Shown: positions 52,350-61,443, counted from the stretch's first letter. The stretch: 64,000 nt of DNA from Levilactobacillus paucivorans (GCF_001437125.1 NZ_JQCA01000037.1:1-64000); one strand, 5' to 3'. Made by a program: numbers and translations. Notes: generated by a model from the letters alone, not told the origin.

Positions 52350-53032
52350 GACCGCATCACGTACCCTGTCCCACGGACTGTCTGGATGTAACTCTTCTGG
52401 CCAGGAACATCAATTTTATTTCGTAGGTAACGCACGTAGACGTCGACCACGTTGGTTTCGACTTCGGATTCATAACCCCAAACCTTGGTTAACAGCACGT
52501 CACGCGCTAACACCACGTTGATATTTTCCATTAAGGCCAGGAGTAATTCGTATTCTCGCTTCGTGAGGTTGATCACTTCATCGCCACGCCGAACAATCCG
52601 GTTTTCCTTTTCGATGGTTAAGTCCTTGAATTTAACCGTAGTTTGCTTGGTGTTCTTTTGTTCGCCCTCAAGGTGAATCCGCCGTAAGAGTGCCCGGACC
52701 CGAGCCAAGAGTTCTTCAATGGCAAATGGCTTCACAATGTAGTCATCGGCCCCATGGTCTAACCCAGAAACGCGATCGATCACGGAATCTCGGGCGGTCA
52801 TCATGATAATTGGCGTGCTCTTCACTTCACGGACCCGACGAGCCACTTCAATCCCATTCAGTTCGGGGAGCATCAGGTCGAGCAGAATCACATCAAAATC
52901 CTGTGACAAGGCTGCCTCCAACCCTGTCCGTCCGTTAAACTGCACGTTGGTCTCATAGCCTTCGTGCTTTAGTTCTAGCTCAACAAAGCGAGCAAGATTT
53001 TTTTCATCTTCGATAATTAAAATTCGACTCAT
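52346..53032 (-). CDS. OmpR-family response regulator (ArlR-like)
   Basis: 228 residues. Receiver: acidic EDE near residue 8, phospho-acceptor Asp in DVILLDLMLPELNG, conserved Thr in MMTARD and Lys in DDYIVKPF. C-terminal winged helix with LTKREYELLLALMENINVVLARDVLLTKVWGYE and VDVYVRYLRNKID. Forms one operon with the kinase. A promoter with a moderate match lies about 95 bases upstream. Confidence 0.94.
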   Translation of the reverse strand: MSRILIIEDEKNLARFVELELKHEGYETNVQFNGRTGLEAALSQDFDVILLDLMLPELNGIEVARRVREVKSTPIIMMTARDSVIDRVSGLDHGADDYIVKPFAIEELLARVRALLRRIHLEGEQKNTKQTTVKFKDLTIEKENRIVRRGDEVINLTKREYELLLALMENINVVLARDVLLTKVWGYESEVETNVVDVYVRYLRNKIDVPGQKSYIQTVRGTGYVMRS

Positions 53033-53127
53033 TGCACTTTAACTCCTCTGGTTGGTTAACTGCGTTCGAGTCGCCGCAAAACCACCAGCGACAAGGACGT
53101 CCGATATTCATTTCAACATTTAATTTT

Positions 53128-53155
53128 ATCATAGTTTCTCATAATTGTATGCGAA
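53128..53155 (-). promoter_or_regulatory. Possible promoter of the two-component operon
   Basis: TATGAT (53128-53133) with a weak TTCGCA 16 bases upstream on the minus strand. Confidence 0.45.
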
Positions 53156-53159
53156 AACC

Positions 53160-53384
53160 ACCATCCCTTTCATATTTATCTAATTATTAAACCTTCTGGT
53201 CCTTGTCAAAAAGCCAAAAAGGAAAATGCAACCGGTTGTACCCATTTGGCTATCTTGCTTCTGAAAGTCTATCTGCACGTTGCTTCACATTCGGTTAGTC
53301 AGAGAATATTCTGATTGATCCGGTGGTGACGGGCCCCGGGGCGACGGCATTTGAAAATTATTTATTTTTTGTTCATTTTTTCAC
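53160..53384. other. Intergenic region upstream of the dehydrogenase
   Basis: About 415 bases separate the response regulator from the dehydrogenase. They hold AGCCAAA/TTTGGCT (53212-53218 with 53245-53251), followed on the minus strand by five T, a CAGAGAATATTCTG palindrome (53300-53313) and a GC-rich CGGGCCCCGGGGCG palindrome near 53329-53343. Any role is uncertain; see findings. Confidence 0.5.
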
Positions 53385-53412
53385 TTGAAATTGAGAGCGA
53401 ATTTAGTATACT
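53385..53412 (+). promoter_or_regulatory. Promoter of the alcohol dehydrogenase gene
   Basis: TTGAAA (53385-53390) and TATACT (53407-53412), 16 bases apart, ahead of AAAAGGAG and the ATG at 53448. Confidence 0.7.
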
Positions 53413-53447
53413 AGCCTTGTAGACAAAATAAAAAGGAGTCTTAAATT

Positions 53448-54464
53448 ATGAAAGCAGCAGTTATTCGCGATTCAGTTGACGGTTACGTTGATATTAAAGA
53501 TGTTACCTTACGTCCCATCACCCACGGTGAAGCCTTAGTTAAGATGGAATATTGTGGTCTTTGCCACACCGACTTGCACGTTGCCGCTGGTGACTTCGGT
53601 AAGCAACCAGGCCGGATCATTGGCCATGAAGGTGTTGGTCGTGTTATCCAAGTTGCCGACGATGTTGACAACTTAAAGATCGGTGACCGTGTTTCTATCG
53701 CTTGGTTCTTCAAGGGCTGTGGCCACTGTGAATACTGCTTGACTGGCCGCGAAACGCTTTGCCGTAACGTCAAGAACTCTGGTTTCACTGTTGACGGTGC
53801 CATGGCTGAAGAATGTATCGTTGATGCCAACTACGCCGTTAAGGTTCCAGAAGGCTTGGACCCAGTCGAAGCAACTTCCCTTACCTGTGCCGGTGTAACC
53901 ATGTACAAGGCCCTCAAGGTCGGCGAAACGAAGCCAGGCCAATGGGTTGAAGTTGTTGGTGCCGGTGGTTTAGGTAACCTGGCTATTCAATACGCCCACA
54001 ACGTCTTCGGTGCCCACGTCGTTGCCGTTGATGGTAACCCTGACAAATTAGCTGCTGCTAAGGAAAACGGTGCTGAACTCCTGATCAACCGTCATGACGA
54101 CAACGTTGCTGAACAGATCCAAGAAAAGGTCGGCGGTGTCAACAACGCCCAAGTCACTGCGGTTAACAAGGATGCCTTCACGCAATCCGTTAACGCTTTG
54201 AAGCCAGATGGTAAGTTAGTTGCCGTTGCTTTACCACAAGGTGACATGGAATTAAACATTGCCAAGACTGTCTTGGATGGTATCTCCGTACGTGGTTCCC
54301 TGGTTGGAACTCGTCAAGACTTAGCCGAAACCTTCCAATTTGGTGCCGAAGGTAAAGTTCACCCAATCGTTCAGACCCGTCGTTTGGATGAAGTTAATGA
54401 CATCATTGACGAAATGAAAGCTAACAAGATTGTTGGCCGGATGGTCGTTGACTTTACTAAGTAA
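53448..54464 (+). CDS. adhP: Zinc-dependent alcohol dehydrogenase
   Basis: 338-residue MDR-type dehydrogenase (AdhP/Adh1), reducing acetaldehyde with NADH, probably to ethanol. Catalytic zinc ligands in CGLCHTDLH and GHEGVGRV; structural zinc cysteines in [19 protein letters not shown] site [13 protein letters not shown]. Codon use is strikingly uniform (GGT, AAC, GTT), a sign of high expression. It stands alone with its own promoter and terminator. Confidence 0.95.
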   Translation: MKAAVIRDSVDGYVDIKDVTLRPITHGEALVKMEYCGLCHTDLHVAAGDFGKQPGRIIGHEGVGRVIQVADDVDNLKIGDRVSIAWFFKGCGHCEYCLTGRETLCRNVKNSGFTVDGAMAEECIVDANYAVKVPEGLDPVEATSLTCAGVTMYKALKVGETKPGQWVEVVGAGGLGNLAIQYAHNVFGAHVVAVDGNPDKLAAAKENGAELLINRHDDNVAEQIQEKVGGVNNAQVTAVNKDAFTQSVNALKPDGKLVAVALPQGDMELNIAKTVLDGISVRGSLVGTRQDLAETFQFGAEGKVHPIVQTRRLDEVNDIIDEMKANKIVGRMVVDFTK

Positions 54465-54486
54465 TTAAAAACTTCAATACTTCCAT

Positions 54487-54521
54487 GAAAAGCCCGCTCT
54501 CCGTGACAGAGCGGGCTTTTT
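54487..54521 (+). terminator. Terminator after the dehydrogenase gene
   Basis: AAAAGCCCGCTCT pairs with AGAGCGGGCTTTT around CCGTGAC, with a T-run on the plus strand and A-rich left side, so it can also serve the convergent protease gene. Confidence 0.88.
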
Positions 54522-54532
54522 GCTGATCTTTT

Positions 54533-55174
54533 TTAGATGTACAAAGCGTGTAGTGTTTTCAGATCCGCCGCCGAGAGTTTTAAGTGCCCTTGATCCATGG
54601 GATACATGACCGAACGGCGACTTTGACTGTGGTCGAGACCGATGGCGTGCCCGACCTCGTGAATCGCCACCGACGCTCGAATCCCGGTCTGTGGGTGCGC
54701 CAGGTTCATCCCCGCATGGGCCCGATTGATGGTGTAGGTTCCCAGACCGACGTAGTGCTCGATCTCGGGCCCACCCTCACCCAATTCTAAATAGTCCGGT
54801 CGCCGGTCATCGACCTCGCGGTGATAGGTAAAGAAGGTAATCCCATTCTGGCGTCCCCGCGGTTTTCCTGGAATTAAACGAACCGCCCCGGTTTGATTGT
54901 AGACGGCCACCGCCTTCTTAAAGGCCGGCCGCACCACGCTGGGAACCTTGGCGTCAAAATGATAATAATAGGTTCGCCGAAGCGGATGTTCGCCGGCAAT
55001 TTTTTCAATTGGTGTTGGTGCGCCATCCTTGGGCCGTGGAAGCGCTGTCTCTAATTTCCGCACAGCATGTTCAGCCTGAATCAGGCTGGCGTGAAAGTTA
55101 CGCGGCATTTCCCAAATTAAAAATACGAGTGACACAACAACTATAACGAGCAGTCCCCATCGACGTTTGGTCAT
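54533..55174 (-). CDS. Exported matrixin-like zinc metalloprotease
   Basis: 213 residues with an N-terminal transmembrane segment (about 6-22) or uncleaved signal anchor, then an extracytoplasmic domain. Zinc motif HEVGHAIGLDH (HExxHxxGxxH) and a Met-turn SVMYPM mark metzincin/matrixin proteases. The catalytic domain is short. Substrate unknown; similar small proteins are found in lactobacilli. The gene is monocistronic. Confidence 0.9.
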   Translation of the reverse strand: MTKRRWGLLVIVVVSLVFLIWEMPRNFHASLIQAEHAVRKLETALPRPKDGAPTPIEKIAGEHPLRRTYYYHFDAKVPSVVRPAFKKAVAVYNQTGAVRLIPGKPRGRQNGITFFTYHREVDDRRPDYLELGEGGPEIEHYVGLGTYTINRAHAGMNLAHPQTGIRASVAIHEVGHAIGLDHSQSRRSVMYPMDQGHLKLSAADLKTLHALYI

Positions 55175-55392
55175 CGGTAATCTCCTTGTCTCTTATGATT
55201 AAAAACTAGTTTAGCCGCTTTAGCCGCTAATCCCTAGAGATATCTTATCCAATGCCCAAATCCTGCGACGCTAACTTTTATTTTTGCGCCGCCGATAATT
55301 AGTCTTATTATATTTTAATCAGCCGACCGCCAGAACTATATAATTGTGCACAACCTTTCGATCATATGAGAATTTGTTAAAAATTTGAAATT
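55175..55392. other. Intergenic region
   Basis: About 220 bases upstream of the metalloprotease gene hold only AT-rich sequence with several weak -10-like boxes and TTAGCCGC direct repeats; I see no gene. Confidence 0.5.
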
Positions 55393-55420
55393 AAAAAAGA
55401 CGGAACCAGTCGGTCCGTCT
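55393..55420 (-). terminator. Terminator after the HAD phosphatase genes
   Basis: AGACGGACC pairs with GGTTCCGTCT around GACT, followed by six T on the minus strand. Confidence 0.85.
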
Positions 55421-55430
55421 TCAAGCTCAT

Positions 55431-56078
55431 TTATATCGTTAGCAAGTCTGCTGGGGTCTTTAATAGATACGTCGGCTGTTCTGCCTTGACTGAATCGGGA
55501 TCTGCCGCTCCCCACATGGCCGCTGCGGTAGCTACCCCAGCATTATGGCCCATCTGCATGTCATACTTGGCATCGCCAATCATGACACTCTCCGCCAAGT
55601 CTAGGTCAAACCGAGTGACCAGATTCCAGATACCATCCGGGGCCGGCTTGTAGTGGTCTACCGTATCCGACCCACTCACCGCCGCAAACGTCCCGTTTAA
55701 TCCCACTTGATCGAGATTACGCCGAAGAGGAACCGAATGCTTGCTGGACACCACGTAGAGGTTAGCTCCCCGTTGGGTTAATTGTTCCAACGCCGTTGCT
55801 ATGCCGTCGAACAAGGTAATCCCTTCTTGCTCCGTGACATGGTACTGCGAACGAAAGACCGTATAAAGGTCCTCCAGATCTTGGTCGCTCAAATCTTCCT
55901 TCGCCATTTTAGCAAAAGAGACTTCGATCGGCACGCCCATGTAGCTCACGACGGCCTCGCGACTAGGAATGGCTAGCCCTTGCGCTTCATAGGCGCGTTG
56001 CGTCGACAACACCGCAACATTACGGGTATCTGCCAAGGTACTATCAAAATCAAAAAAGAAGTTTTTCATCTCACTCAC
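55431..56078 (-). CDS. HAD-family phosphatase (phosphoglycolate-phosphatase-like)
   Basis: 215 residues. HAD motif I FDFDSTLADT (nucleophile Asp), motif II VSSKHS, motif III Lys in SGSDTVDHYKPAPDG and motif IV MIGDAKYDMQMG. Cap domain between motif I and II. The Gph/PpaX-type subgroup hydrolyses phosphoglycolate or pyrophosphate, but substrate is not decided. It overlaps the Cof-type gene by four bases. Confidence 0.88.
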   Translation of the reverse strand: MSEMKNFFFDFDSTLADTRNVAVLSTQRAYEAQGLAIPSREAVVSYMGVPIEVSFAKMAKEDLSDQDLEDLYTVFRSQYHVTEQEGITLFDGIATALEQLTQRGANLYVVSSKHSVPLRRNLDQVGLNGTFAAVSGSDTVDHYKPAPDGIWNLVTRFDLDLAESVMIGDAKYDMQMGHNAGVATAAAMWGAADPDSVKAEQPTYLLKTPADLLTI

Positions 56079-56902
56079 CTCGTCAAATCATCTGCGAACA
56101 ATACCGCTTGAATCGTTCGTAGGACACCATCATGCTCGTTGTCGAGACTGGTGGTCTGCGGCGCTGCCTCCCGGATTCTTGCCGGCGCATTGGCCATGGC
56201 CCAGCCTTGGCCAGCATAAGTGATCAGGGACAGATCATTATCACCATCGCCAAAGGCCATGATATCGTCAGCCGGCACGTCAAAATGCCGGGCTAACCAC
56301 TGGACGGCAGGAAGCTTACCAACGTTTGCCCCGACGACATCAACCACGCCATAGCCGCTGTCATGGGCGCGCAACCGGCCATCAAAATAGGCATTGAGGG
56401 CTGTCACTAGTTCAGCCGCCTGTCCCGGTGCTGTTGAGACACTGATCTTTTTGATGCGATCGGTCACCGTTGCCAGATCATCAACCTGTTGGAGATTGTC
56501 ATAGAACTTGGCCGCAGCATCAAGCAACACTTGCGGGGCACCAGTCTCGGTATAAGATCCATTCTGTCCCACCAAGATGATATACGCATTCGCTAGTACC
56601 GCCTGCTGGCGATCAACCGTCACAAACTGATGAACCTGTTCGTCCGTCAGACTGCCATCAAAGACCTGTTTACCTTTAAGATAGATAGATGCCCCATTCT
56701 CCGCCACGATCGCTAAGTTGTCAGCCATGACGTCCTTGAAGAGTTGCTTCAGGTGGGCAAATTGATTGCCAGACGACAACACCAGCTGAATCCCCCGTTG
56801 ATCAAGGGCCTGAAGGGTTTCCTTAAAGAGGATCTGATTGAAGCTCTGGTCATTGTGTAGTAGCGTCCCGTTTAAGTCGGTCGCGATTAATTTAGTTCCC
56901 AA
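56075..56902 (-). CDS. Cof-type HAD phosphatase
   Basis: 275 residues from TTG 56902 (MGTKLIATDLNGTLLHND), with GAGGAGTG upstream; the longer frame extends into a terminator and is unlikely. HAD motif I DLNGTLL, where the third residue is Asn rather than the usual Asp, motif II LSSGNQ, C-terminal MAFGDGDNDLSLI. The family acts on sugar phosphates or nucleotides such as FMN. The altered motif I (DxN instead of DxD) is unusual. Confidence 0.85.
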   Translation of the reverse strand: MGTKLIATDLNGTLLHNDQSFNQILFKETLQALDQRGIQLVLSSGNQFAHLKQLFKDVMADNLAIVAENGASIYLKGKQVFDGSLTDEQVHQFVTVDRQQAVLANAYIILVGQNGSYTETGAPQVLLDAAAKFYDNLQQVDDLATVTDRIKKISVSTAPGQAAELVTALNAYFDGRLRAHDSGYGVVDVVGANVGKLPAVQWLARHFDVPADDIMAFGDGDNDLSLITYAGQGWAMANAPARIREAAPQTTSLDNEHDGVLRTIQAVLFADDLTR

Positions 56903-56962
56903 AATTTCACTCCTCGGATAGTAGTCAGTGACGTCATTATACCTGTTTTTTAATTGAAATGA

Positions 56963-57000
56963 CAAAAAAACTCCCAGAAGCCGCGGACTTCATGGGAGTT
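56963..57000 (-). terminator. Terminator after rpmF
   Basis: AAACTCCCA and TGGGAGTT pair, followed by seven T on the minus strand. Confidence 0.85.
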
Positions 57001-57022
57001 TCTTATTGCTAATTCGTTAAAA

Positions 57023-57211
57023 TTAGTTGTTTGCGTTCTTAACCGCAACGACCTGACGGCCATCGTAGAAACCGCAACTTGGGCAAACCATGTGTGACTT
57101 ACGTAATTCACCACAGTTTGGGCAAGGAGTCAAACCTGGGGTAGCCAACTTAATGTGACCCCGACGCATACGCTTCTTCGTCTTAGACGTTTTCCGTGCT
57201 GGTACAGCCAA
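57023..57211 (-). CDS. rpmF: 50S ribosomal protein L32
   Basis: 62 residues from TTG 57211 ([19 protein letters not shown]), with AAAGGAGGTG upstream. CPNC...CPSC zinc ribbon is intact: [26 protein letters not shown]. It follows yceD, the standard pair. Confidence 0.96.
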   Translation of the reverse strand: MAVPARKTSKTKKRMRRGHIKLATPGLTPCPNCGELRKSHMVCPSCGFYDGRQVVAVKNANN

Positions 57212-57278
57212 AGAAAACACCTCCTTTTAATAAAATTATATCCACTAGTGAAAAAATTTTTAAGGCTTACAAAGGCGA

Positions 57279-57833
57279 TTATTGATCATCCTGATCAGGG
57301 AAGAAATCTTTTAACTTTGCAAGACGTGGATCAACTGATTGATTTTCCTTCTCGACCTTAGCAAGATCAGCTTCCGCAACGACCGCCCAGTCATCACCGG
57401 TTGGCATTGCGGCACCTTGCTTCTCGGTGTCTGAAAGAATGTGCATCGGAATTTCTAAAATAATGTTGTCCCCGATGGCCTTGTCGAAATCGATCAGGTC
57501 ATCTTTGACCACCATCACCACATCAGTTTTCTCAAACCGCTGTGTGGCTTCCGGGTCGGACACATAAAATTCCGTCATGTTAAAGGCTACTGGTAAGTCC
57601 ACCGGTGTAAGTGACCGGCTGGATGGGACCGTTAAGTCCGCAGTAACCTGTGCGTCAACGACAACGTCACCACCCGTAATCACGGATACTTGACCCTTGA
57701 CGTGGACGGGACCGAGGTCTAAGACCTCTTCGCCGTATCGTTCCATCAAATCGGCGCGTAAATCTAAAGTCTCATCAAACGCCAACGGGTCGTTACGGTG
57801 ACTTCTTCGTAGCTCGGTCAATGACCATTTCAT
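57279..57833 (-). CDS. YceD (DUF177) family protein
   Basis: 184 residues. MKWSLTELRRSHRNDPLAFDETLDLR and LGPVHVKGQVSVITGGDVVVDAQVTADLTVPSSRSLTPVDLPV match the YceD/DUF177 family found with rpmF; plant and E. coli relatives are implicated in 23S rRNA maturation, no function proven here. The tail is acidic. Confidence 0.9.
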   Translation of the reverse strand: MKWSLTELRRSHRNDPLAFDETLDLRADLMERYGEEVLDLGPVHVKGQVSVITGGDVVVDAQVTADLTVPSSRSLTPVDLPVAFNMTEFYVSDPEATQRFEKTDVVMVVKDDLIDFDKAIGDNIILEIPMHILSDTEKQGAAMPTGDDWAVVAEADLAKVEKENQSVDPRLAKLKDFFPDQDDQ

Positions 57834-57885
57834 CGTAATCCCTCCAATGCAACGTGATAAATTATACCTGTCAAAAATAATGATG

Positions 57886-59055
57886 TCAAGGTAATTTCCT
57901 TGATAGTCGATCAGAATCCGCTATTTTTACGGGAATTCGACCATAATCCTGTGGGACACCGGTAATCAAGGTACGAATCGCCCCCAACCGATTATCCAAA
58001 GCGCCGGCCCCATTTAACCACGCCCGATCAGCGCGGCTGATCAGTGGCAATGCGACTTGCTTCTTAATCTGATGGAGATAAGCCTGCCCACGATCCGAAT
58101 AACCTAAAACCCGCAGATATTGCGGCTCGGCGACCATCTCCGCTGGCTTGATCTGACCCAACAGATATGTTGCCTGTCGCTGTAAACGGGTATAGGTGTA
58201 GCGTTTCGTCTTCACAGCCTGCATAAAGGCTGCAAAGCTGACACTGTCGAGTGCCGCGCGCTGCAGACGATACTCGATACCCTCCGTAATCTGATAATAC
58301 TGCCGCAAATCAGTCACATGACCGCTCACAAGTTGGTACTGTAACGCTGGCCAGAAATCTTCCCAGTCGGTTAGTTGAGCCGTCTGGAGTGCCGCTAGCG
58401 TGCTTGCAGGCACAACCGGGGTAATTGCCCCCCAGTCGTGTTCAAGGGCCGCAGAACGGATAGCAGTCGCACTGGCAAACGGACTCGCCGCTGTGATTGT
58501 CTGATCACCGTGCTGACTCCCCCGACGGGACAAAGGAACGAGTCGCAAGGACTGCCCCTGTTGCCGATTAGCCAACGTATAGAAGAATCCCAAGATATCA
58601 TTGGGATCCTCAAGGGCAATTCCCGTTTGATCCTTGAGATAGCCTTGAAATAACTGGGCATAGGTCTGATCATAGCGCTTAAAGGTGGCCGGATCCGTCG
58701 GCAGATTTGCCATCAGGCGATCATAATCCAGGTCTGGGTGTTCGGTTCCAAAAGCTAACCAATCACACCCTAAGGCCCCTAAAATGGCCACACCACCAGC
58801 GGCAAAGAGATTCGCTGGTTGAATGGCGATCGCACTTGGCAGTTCGACCACCAGATCGACGCCACCAGTCAGCGCAGCTTGTGCCCGCTCCCACTTGTCC
58901 ATGAGCGCCGGTTCACCGCGTTGGACCCAGTTACCACTCATCGCGGCCACCACCACATCAGCCCCCGTCGTGGTCTTCGCCCGACGAATCTGATCGGCAT
59001 GCCCGTTATGAAACGGATTATATTCAGCGACAATCCCCACTGCATGTAACGTCAT
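57886..59055 (-). CDS. tmcAL: tRNA(Met) cytidine acetate ligase TmcAL
   Basis: YlbM family: forms N4-acetylcytidine at the elongator tRNA-Met wobble position using acetate and ATP. 389 residues from ATG 59055 (MTLHAVGIVAEYNPFHNGHADQIRRAK), with GGAGGCCTAGGGAC upstream; the start overlaps the methyltransferase stop. Nucleotidyltransferase motif EYNPFHNGH and GNWVQRGEPALMDKWERA are conserved; AFGTEHPDL continues the fold. Confidence 0.92.
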   Translation of the reverse strand: MTLHAVGIVAEYNPFHNGHADQIRRAKTTTGADVVVAAMSGNWVQRGEPALMDKWERAQAALTGGVDLVVELPSAIAIQPANLFAAGGVAILGALGCDWLAFGTEHPDLDYDRLMANLPTDPATFKRYDQTYAQLFQGYLKDQTGIALEDPNDILGFFYTLANRQQGQSLRLVPLSRRGSQHGDQTITAASPFASATAIRSAALEHDWGAITPVVPASTLAALQTAQLTDWEDFWPALQYQLVSGHVTDLRQYYQITEGIEYRLQRAALDSVSFAAFMQAVKTKRYTYTRLQRQATYLLGQIKPAEMVAEPQYLRVLGYSDRGQAYLHQIKKQVALPLISRADRAWLNGAGALDNRLGAIRTLITGVPQDYGRIPVKIADSDRLSRKLP

Positions 59056-59059
59056 GTCC

Positions 59060-59803
59060 CTAGGCCTCCCGCGTAACCTCGAAGAACCAGCGAGTCGTGT
59101 CCGGCGCCACCTCGGCATTGCCAAAGTCGGCACTCACTCGTTGTACCGTGAGACCGGCTTGCGTCAAGGCTTGACGGTAATCCACGAGGTCATAAGTCCG
59201 CTCGTGATGGAGTTCCGTCACCTTACGATAATCGCCGGTTTCTTCGTTTTGCGTAAAGAAGGTCAAGTCATGTTCAGCAGCATGAGGTTCATCCTCGATG
59301 CCATAACTGGTCCAAATGAAGGCTCGTTCGTCATCCACGTAATTGTACATGTACCCCGGATAGACGTCATCCGTTTGGTGCGGCGTAATCACGTCAAAGA
59401 GGAACTTCCCCCCGACTGCAAGGTGTTGTTGCACTTGATGGAAAGCTTGCGTAACCGCGCCCAGATCGGGCAAGTAACAGAACGAGTCCGCGAAACACGT
59501 CACGGTCTGATAGGTGCCAATCATCGACAGATCGAGCATATCCCCAGCCATCAAGGGCATCGTCACTTCGGCTTCGGCAGCGTGCTTCGCAGCCAGTGTC
59601 AACATCTCTTCTGAGAGATCCAGCCCACTGACCTGATAGCCCTTCTGTGCCAATAGCACGCCCAAACGGCCACTCCCACAGGCGAGATCTAACAGGTCCC
59701 CGTCTTTGGGATCGACACGTTGGGCGACAAAATCCAGCCATTGATCGTACATGGCTGGATCAAACAATTCGTCGTAAAGCTCGGCAAAGGTTTGATAAAT
59801 CAT
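59060..59803 (-). CDS. Class I SAM-dependent methyltransferase (YqeM-like)
   Basis: 247 residues. SAM motif LLDLACGSGRLGVLLAQKGYQVSGLDLS, followed by MLTLAAKHA and LIDLSMIGTYQTVTCFADSFCYL. Positioned between rsfS and the TmcAL gene, as yqeM is in Bacillus. Substrate unknown. It overlaps rsfS by four bases. Confidence 0.9.
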   Translation of the reverse strand: MIYQTFAELYDELFDPAMYDQWLDFVAQRVDPKDGDLLDLACGSGRLGVLLAQKGYQVSGLDLSEEMLTLAAKHAAEAEVTMPLMAGDMLDLSMIGTYQTVTCFADSFCYLPDLGAVTQAFHQVQQHLAVGGKFLFDVITPHQTDDVYPGYMYNYVDDERAFIWTSYGIEDEPHAAEHDLTFFTQNEETGDYRKVTELHHERTYDLVDYRQALTQAGLTVQRVSADFGNAEVAPDTTRWFFEVTREA

Positions 59804-60162
59804 ACCTCAGCCTCTACCCATTGGCTCAAGTCCACTTCAGGTGCATCAGACCAGAGCTTCTCTAAGTTATAGTGACCACGTTGGTCTCGCTGGAAGACGT
59901 GCACGATGACGTCACCCAAATCAATCAAGATCCAACTGGCTTCATTCTTCCCTTCAACGTCCTTGATTGGCACGTTGTTTTCATTCATGTGATCCACGAT
60001 CTCATCGGCAATCGCTTGGACTTGTCGACTTGAGGTTGCTTCCATAATTAGGAAGTAGTCGGCCATGAGGCTAACCTTAGACATATCTAACGCGGTCATA
60101 TCCTCCGCGCGCTTATTATCCGCAGCCTTAACTGCGATTTCTAGTACTGACTTGCTATCCAT
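59800..60162 (-). CDS. rsfS: Ribosomal silencing factor RsfS
   Basis: 120 residues that bind L14 and block subunit joining when nutrients are scarce. RsfS signature: LEIAVKAADNKRAEDMTALDMSKVSLMADYFLIMEATSSRQVQAIADEIVDHM and EASWILIDLGDVIVHVF. Part of nadD-yqeK-rsfS-yqeM. Confidence 0.96.
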   Translation of the reverse strand: MDSKSVLEIAVKAADNKRAEDMTALDMSKVSLMADYFLIMEATSSRQVQAIADEIVDHMNENNVPIKDVEGKNEASWILIDLGDVIVHVFQRDQRGHYNLEKLWSDAPEVDLSQWVEAEV

Positions 60163-60192
60163 GCAAGCACTCCTCTCATAACTTGTTTTCGT

Positions 60193-60804
60193 TTATTTTA
60201 ATTCTTCTGCATACCGGGGAACCCAGGCATTGTAAGTGTCCAGCGAGGCCGGGTAAACGGCCAAACTGTGAGCGACTAAATATTGTAGTGTGTGTTGGGC
60301 CTGAAAGGCCACCCCCGCACCCAAGTTTTCTGCGGTGAGTTTCCGAGCCGCATTAACACCGGGGAAGTCACGAGCTGGCTCGATGTAATCGGCCATGTAC
60401 ACAATCTGTTCCAGTGGCGTCATGTAGACCGCACCGGTCGTGTGGTGACGTACGGCGTTCAAGACATCTTCATCATAGATGTGAAGCTCACGTTTGATGA
60501 GTTCCGCCCCCACGACACCATGCCAAATGGCATTCCCATATTGACGAAGTTCTGCTGGTAAATGGTAAGCCGTGATCGCCGCCAAGAAGTCCTCGTCGGG
60601 CCGCTGCTTGGCGTAATCGTGGATCAGGCCAGCAATACTGGCTTTTTCTATATCAACGCCATTGGCTTGAGCCAACGAGATGGCTGTCTGTTCAACCCGC
60701 AGAACGTGCTGGAATCGTTTAGGACGCAACGCCTGCTTCAGCTCCGCAATCAGAGCCGCCCGAGTCCCAGAAAAAATATGCTGCTGATAATTTAACTCAG
60801 TCAC
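60193..60804 (-). CDS. yqeK: HD-domain Ap4A hydrolase YqeK
   Basis: 203 residues. HD ligands: HVLRVEQTAISLA (His), GLIHDYAK (HD), HGVVGAELI (His), VRHHTTGAVYM and VYMADYIEPARDF (Asp). Symmetric diadenosine tetraphosphate hydrolase activity is known for YqeK homologues. It overlaps nadD by eight bases. Confidence 0.94.
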   Translation of the reverse strand: MTELNYQQHIFSGTRAALIAELKQALRPKRFQHVLRVEQTAISLAQANGVDIEKASIAGLIHDYAKQRPDEDFLAAITAYHLPAELRQYGNAIWHGVVGAELIKRELHIYDEDVLNAVRHHTTGAVYMTPLEQIVYMADYIEPARDFPGVNAARKLTAENLGAGVAFQAQHTLQYLVAHSLAVYPASLDTYNAWVPRYAEELK

Positions 60805-61429
60805 GATATAACAGATGCTCCTTTATATAGAGGTCCACCATCGTGGGTACCAGGTAGCGCACGGATTGTCCCCGCCGAACCTGATCGCGAACCATGGTCG
60901 AACTAATCCCAATCTGGGGCACATCCACCCAAAGTACCGGATACGGCGACTCGTGAGTGAAACCCTGCCGACAGACGCCGACAAACTGTACTAATTTTAA
61001 AAGATCATTGATTCGATACCACTTCGGTAGGTAGGCAACCATGTCGCCCCCGATAATGAAGTAATATTGATTCTCCGGGTGAGCCCGGGTTAATTGCAAC
61101 ATCGTGTCATACGAATAGCTCTTGCCGCCCCGCTCAACTTCGGTCAACTCAAGGGCAAACCGTGGATTGTCCTTGATAGCTGCCTTAACCATGGCAACTC
61201 GGTCGGCCGCTGGAATCGCAATCTTGCGATCCACGTGAGGTGGTTCAGCATCAGGCATAAACAAAACCTTGTCGAGCCCTAACTGGGTTGCGACTTGATC
61301 GGCGATGACGAGATGACCCAGATGTGGCGGATTGAAGGTCCCACCAAGAATACCGATACGGCGTTTCTTAGCGGTCGCTGCCATTTGCGTCGCGACCTGC
61401 GTACTCGTTTGCTCTGCAATTTTAACCAC
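60797..61429 (-). CDS. nadD: Nicotinate-nucleotide adenylyltransferase
   Basis: Makes deamido-NAD from nicotinate mononucleotide and ATP. 210 residues from GTG 61429. Nucleotidyl motif GILGGTFNPPHLGHL near residue 28 and ISSTMVRDQVRRGQSVRYLVP at the end. A ~20-residue extra N-terminus precedes the fold; an internal ATG (MAATAKKRR, residue 16) is a possible alternative start. 15 bases after yhbY. Confidence 0.95.
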   Translation of the reverse strand: MVKIAEQTSTQVATQMAATAKKRRIGILGGTFNPPHLGHLVIADQVATQLGLDKVLFMPDAEPPHVDRKIAIPAADRVAMVKAAIKDNPRFALELTEVERGGKSYSYDTMLQLTRAHPENQYYFIIGGDMVAYLPKWYRINDLLKLVQFVGVCRQGFTHESPYPVLWVDVPQIGISSTMVRDQVRRGQSVRYLVPTMVDLYIKEHLLYRD

Positions 61430-61443
61430 GACTGCCAGGCCTC

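Noticed and set aside
59054-59614. Plus-strand 186-codon open frame opposite the methyltransferase gene
   Set aside because: Antisense shadow of the methyltransferase; protein sequence has no recognisable fold.
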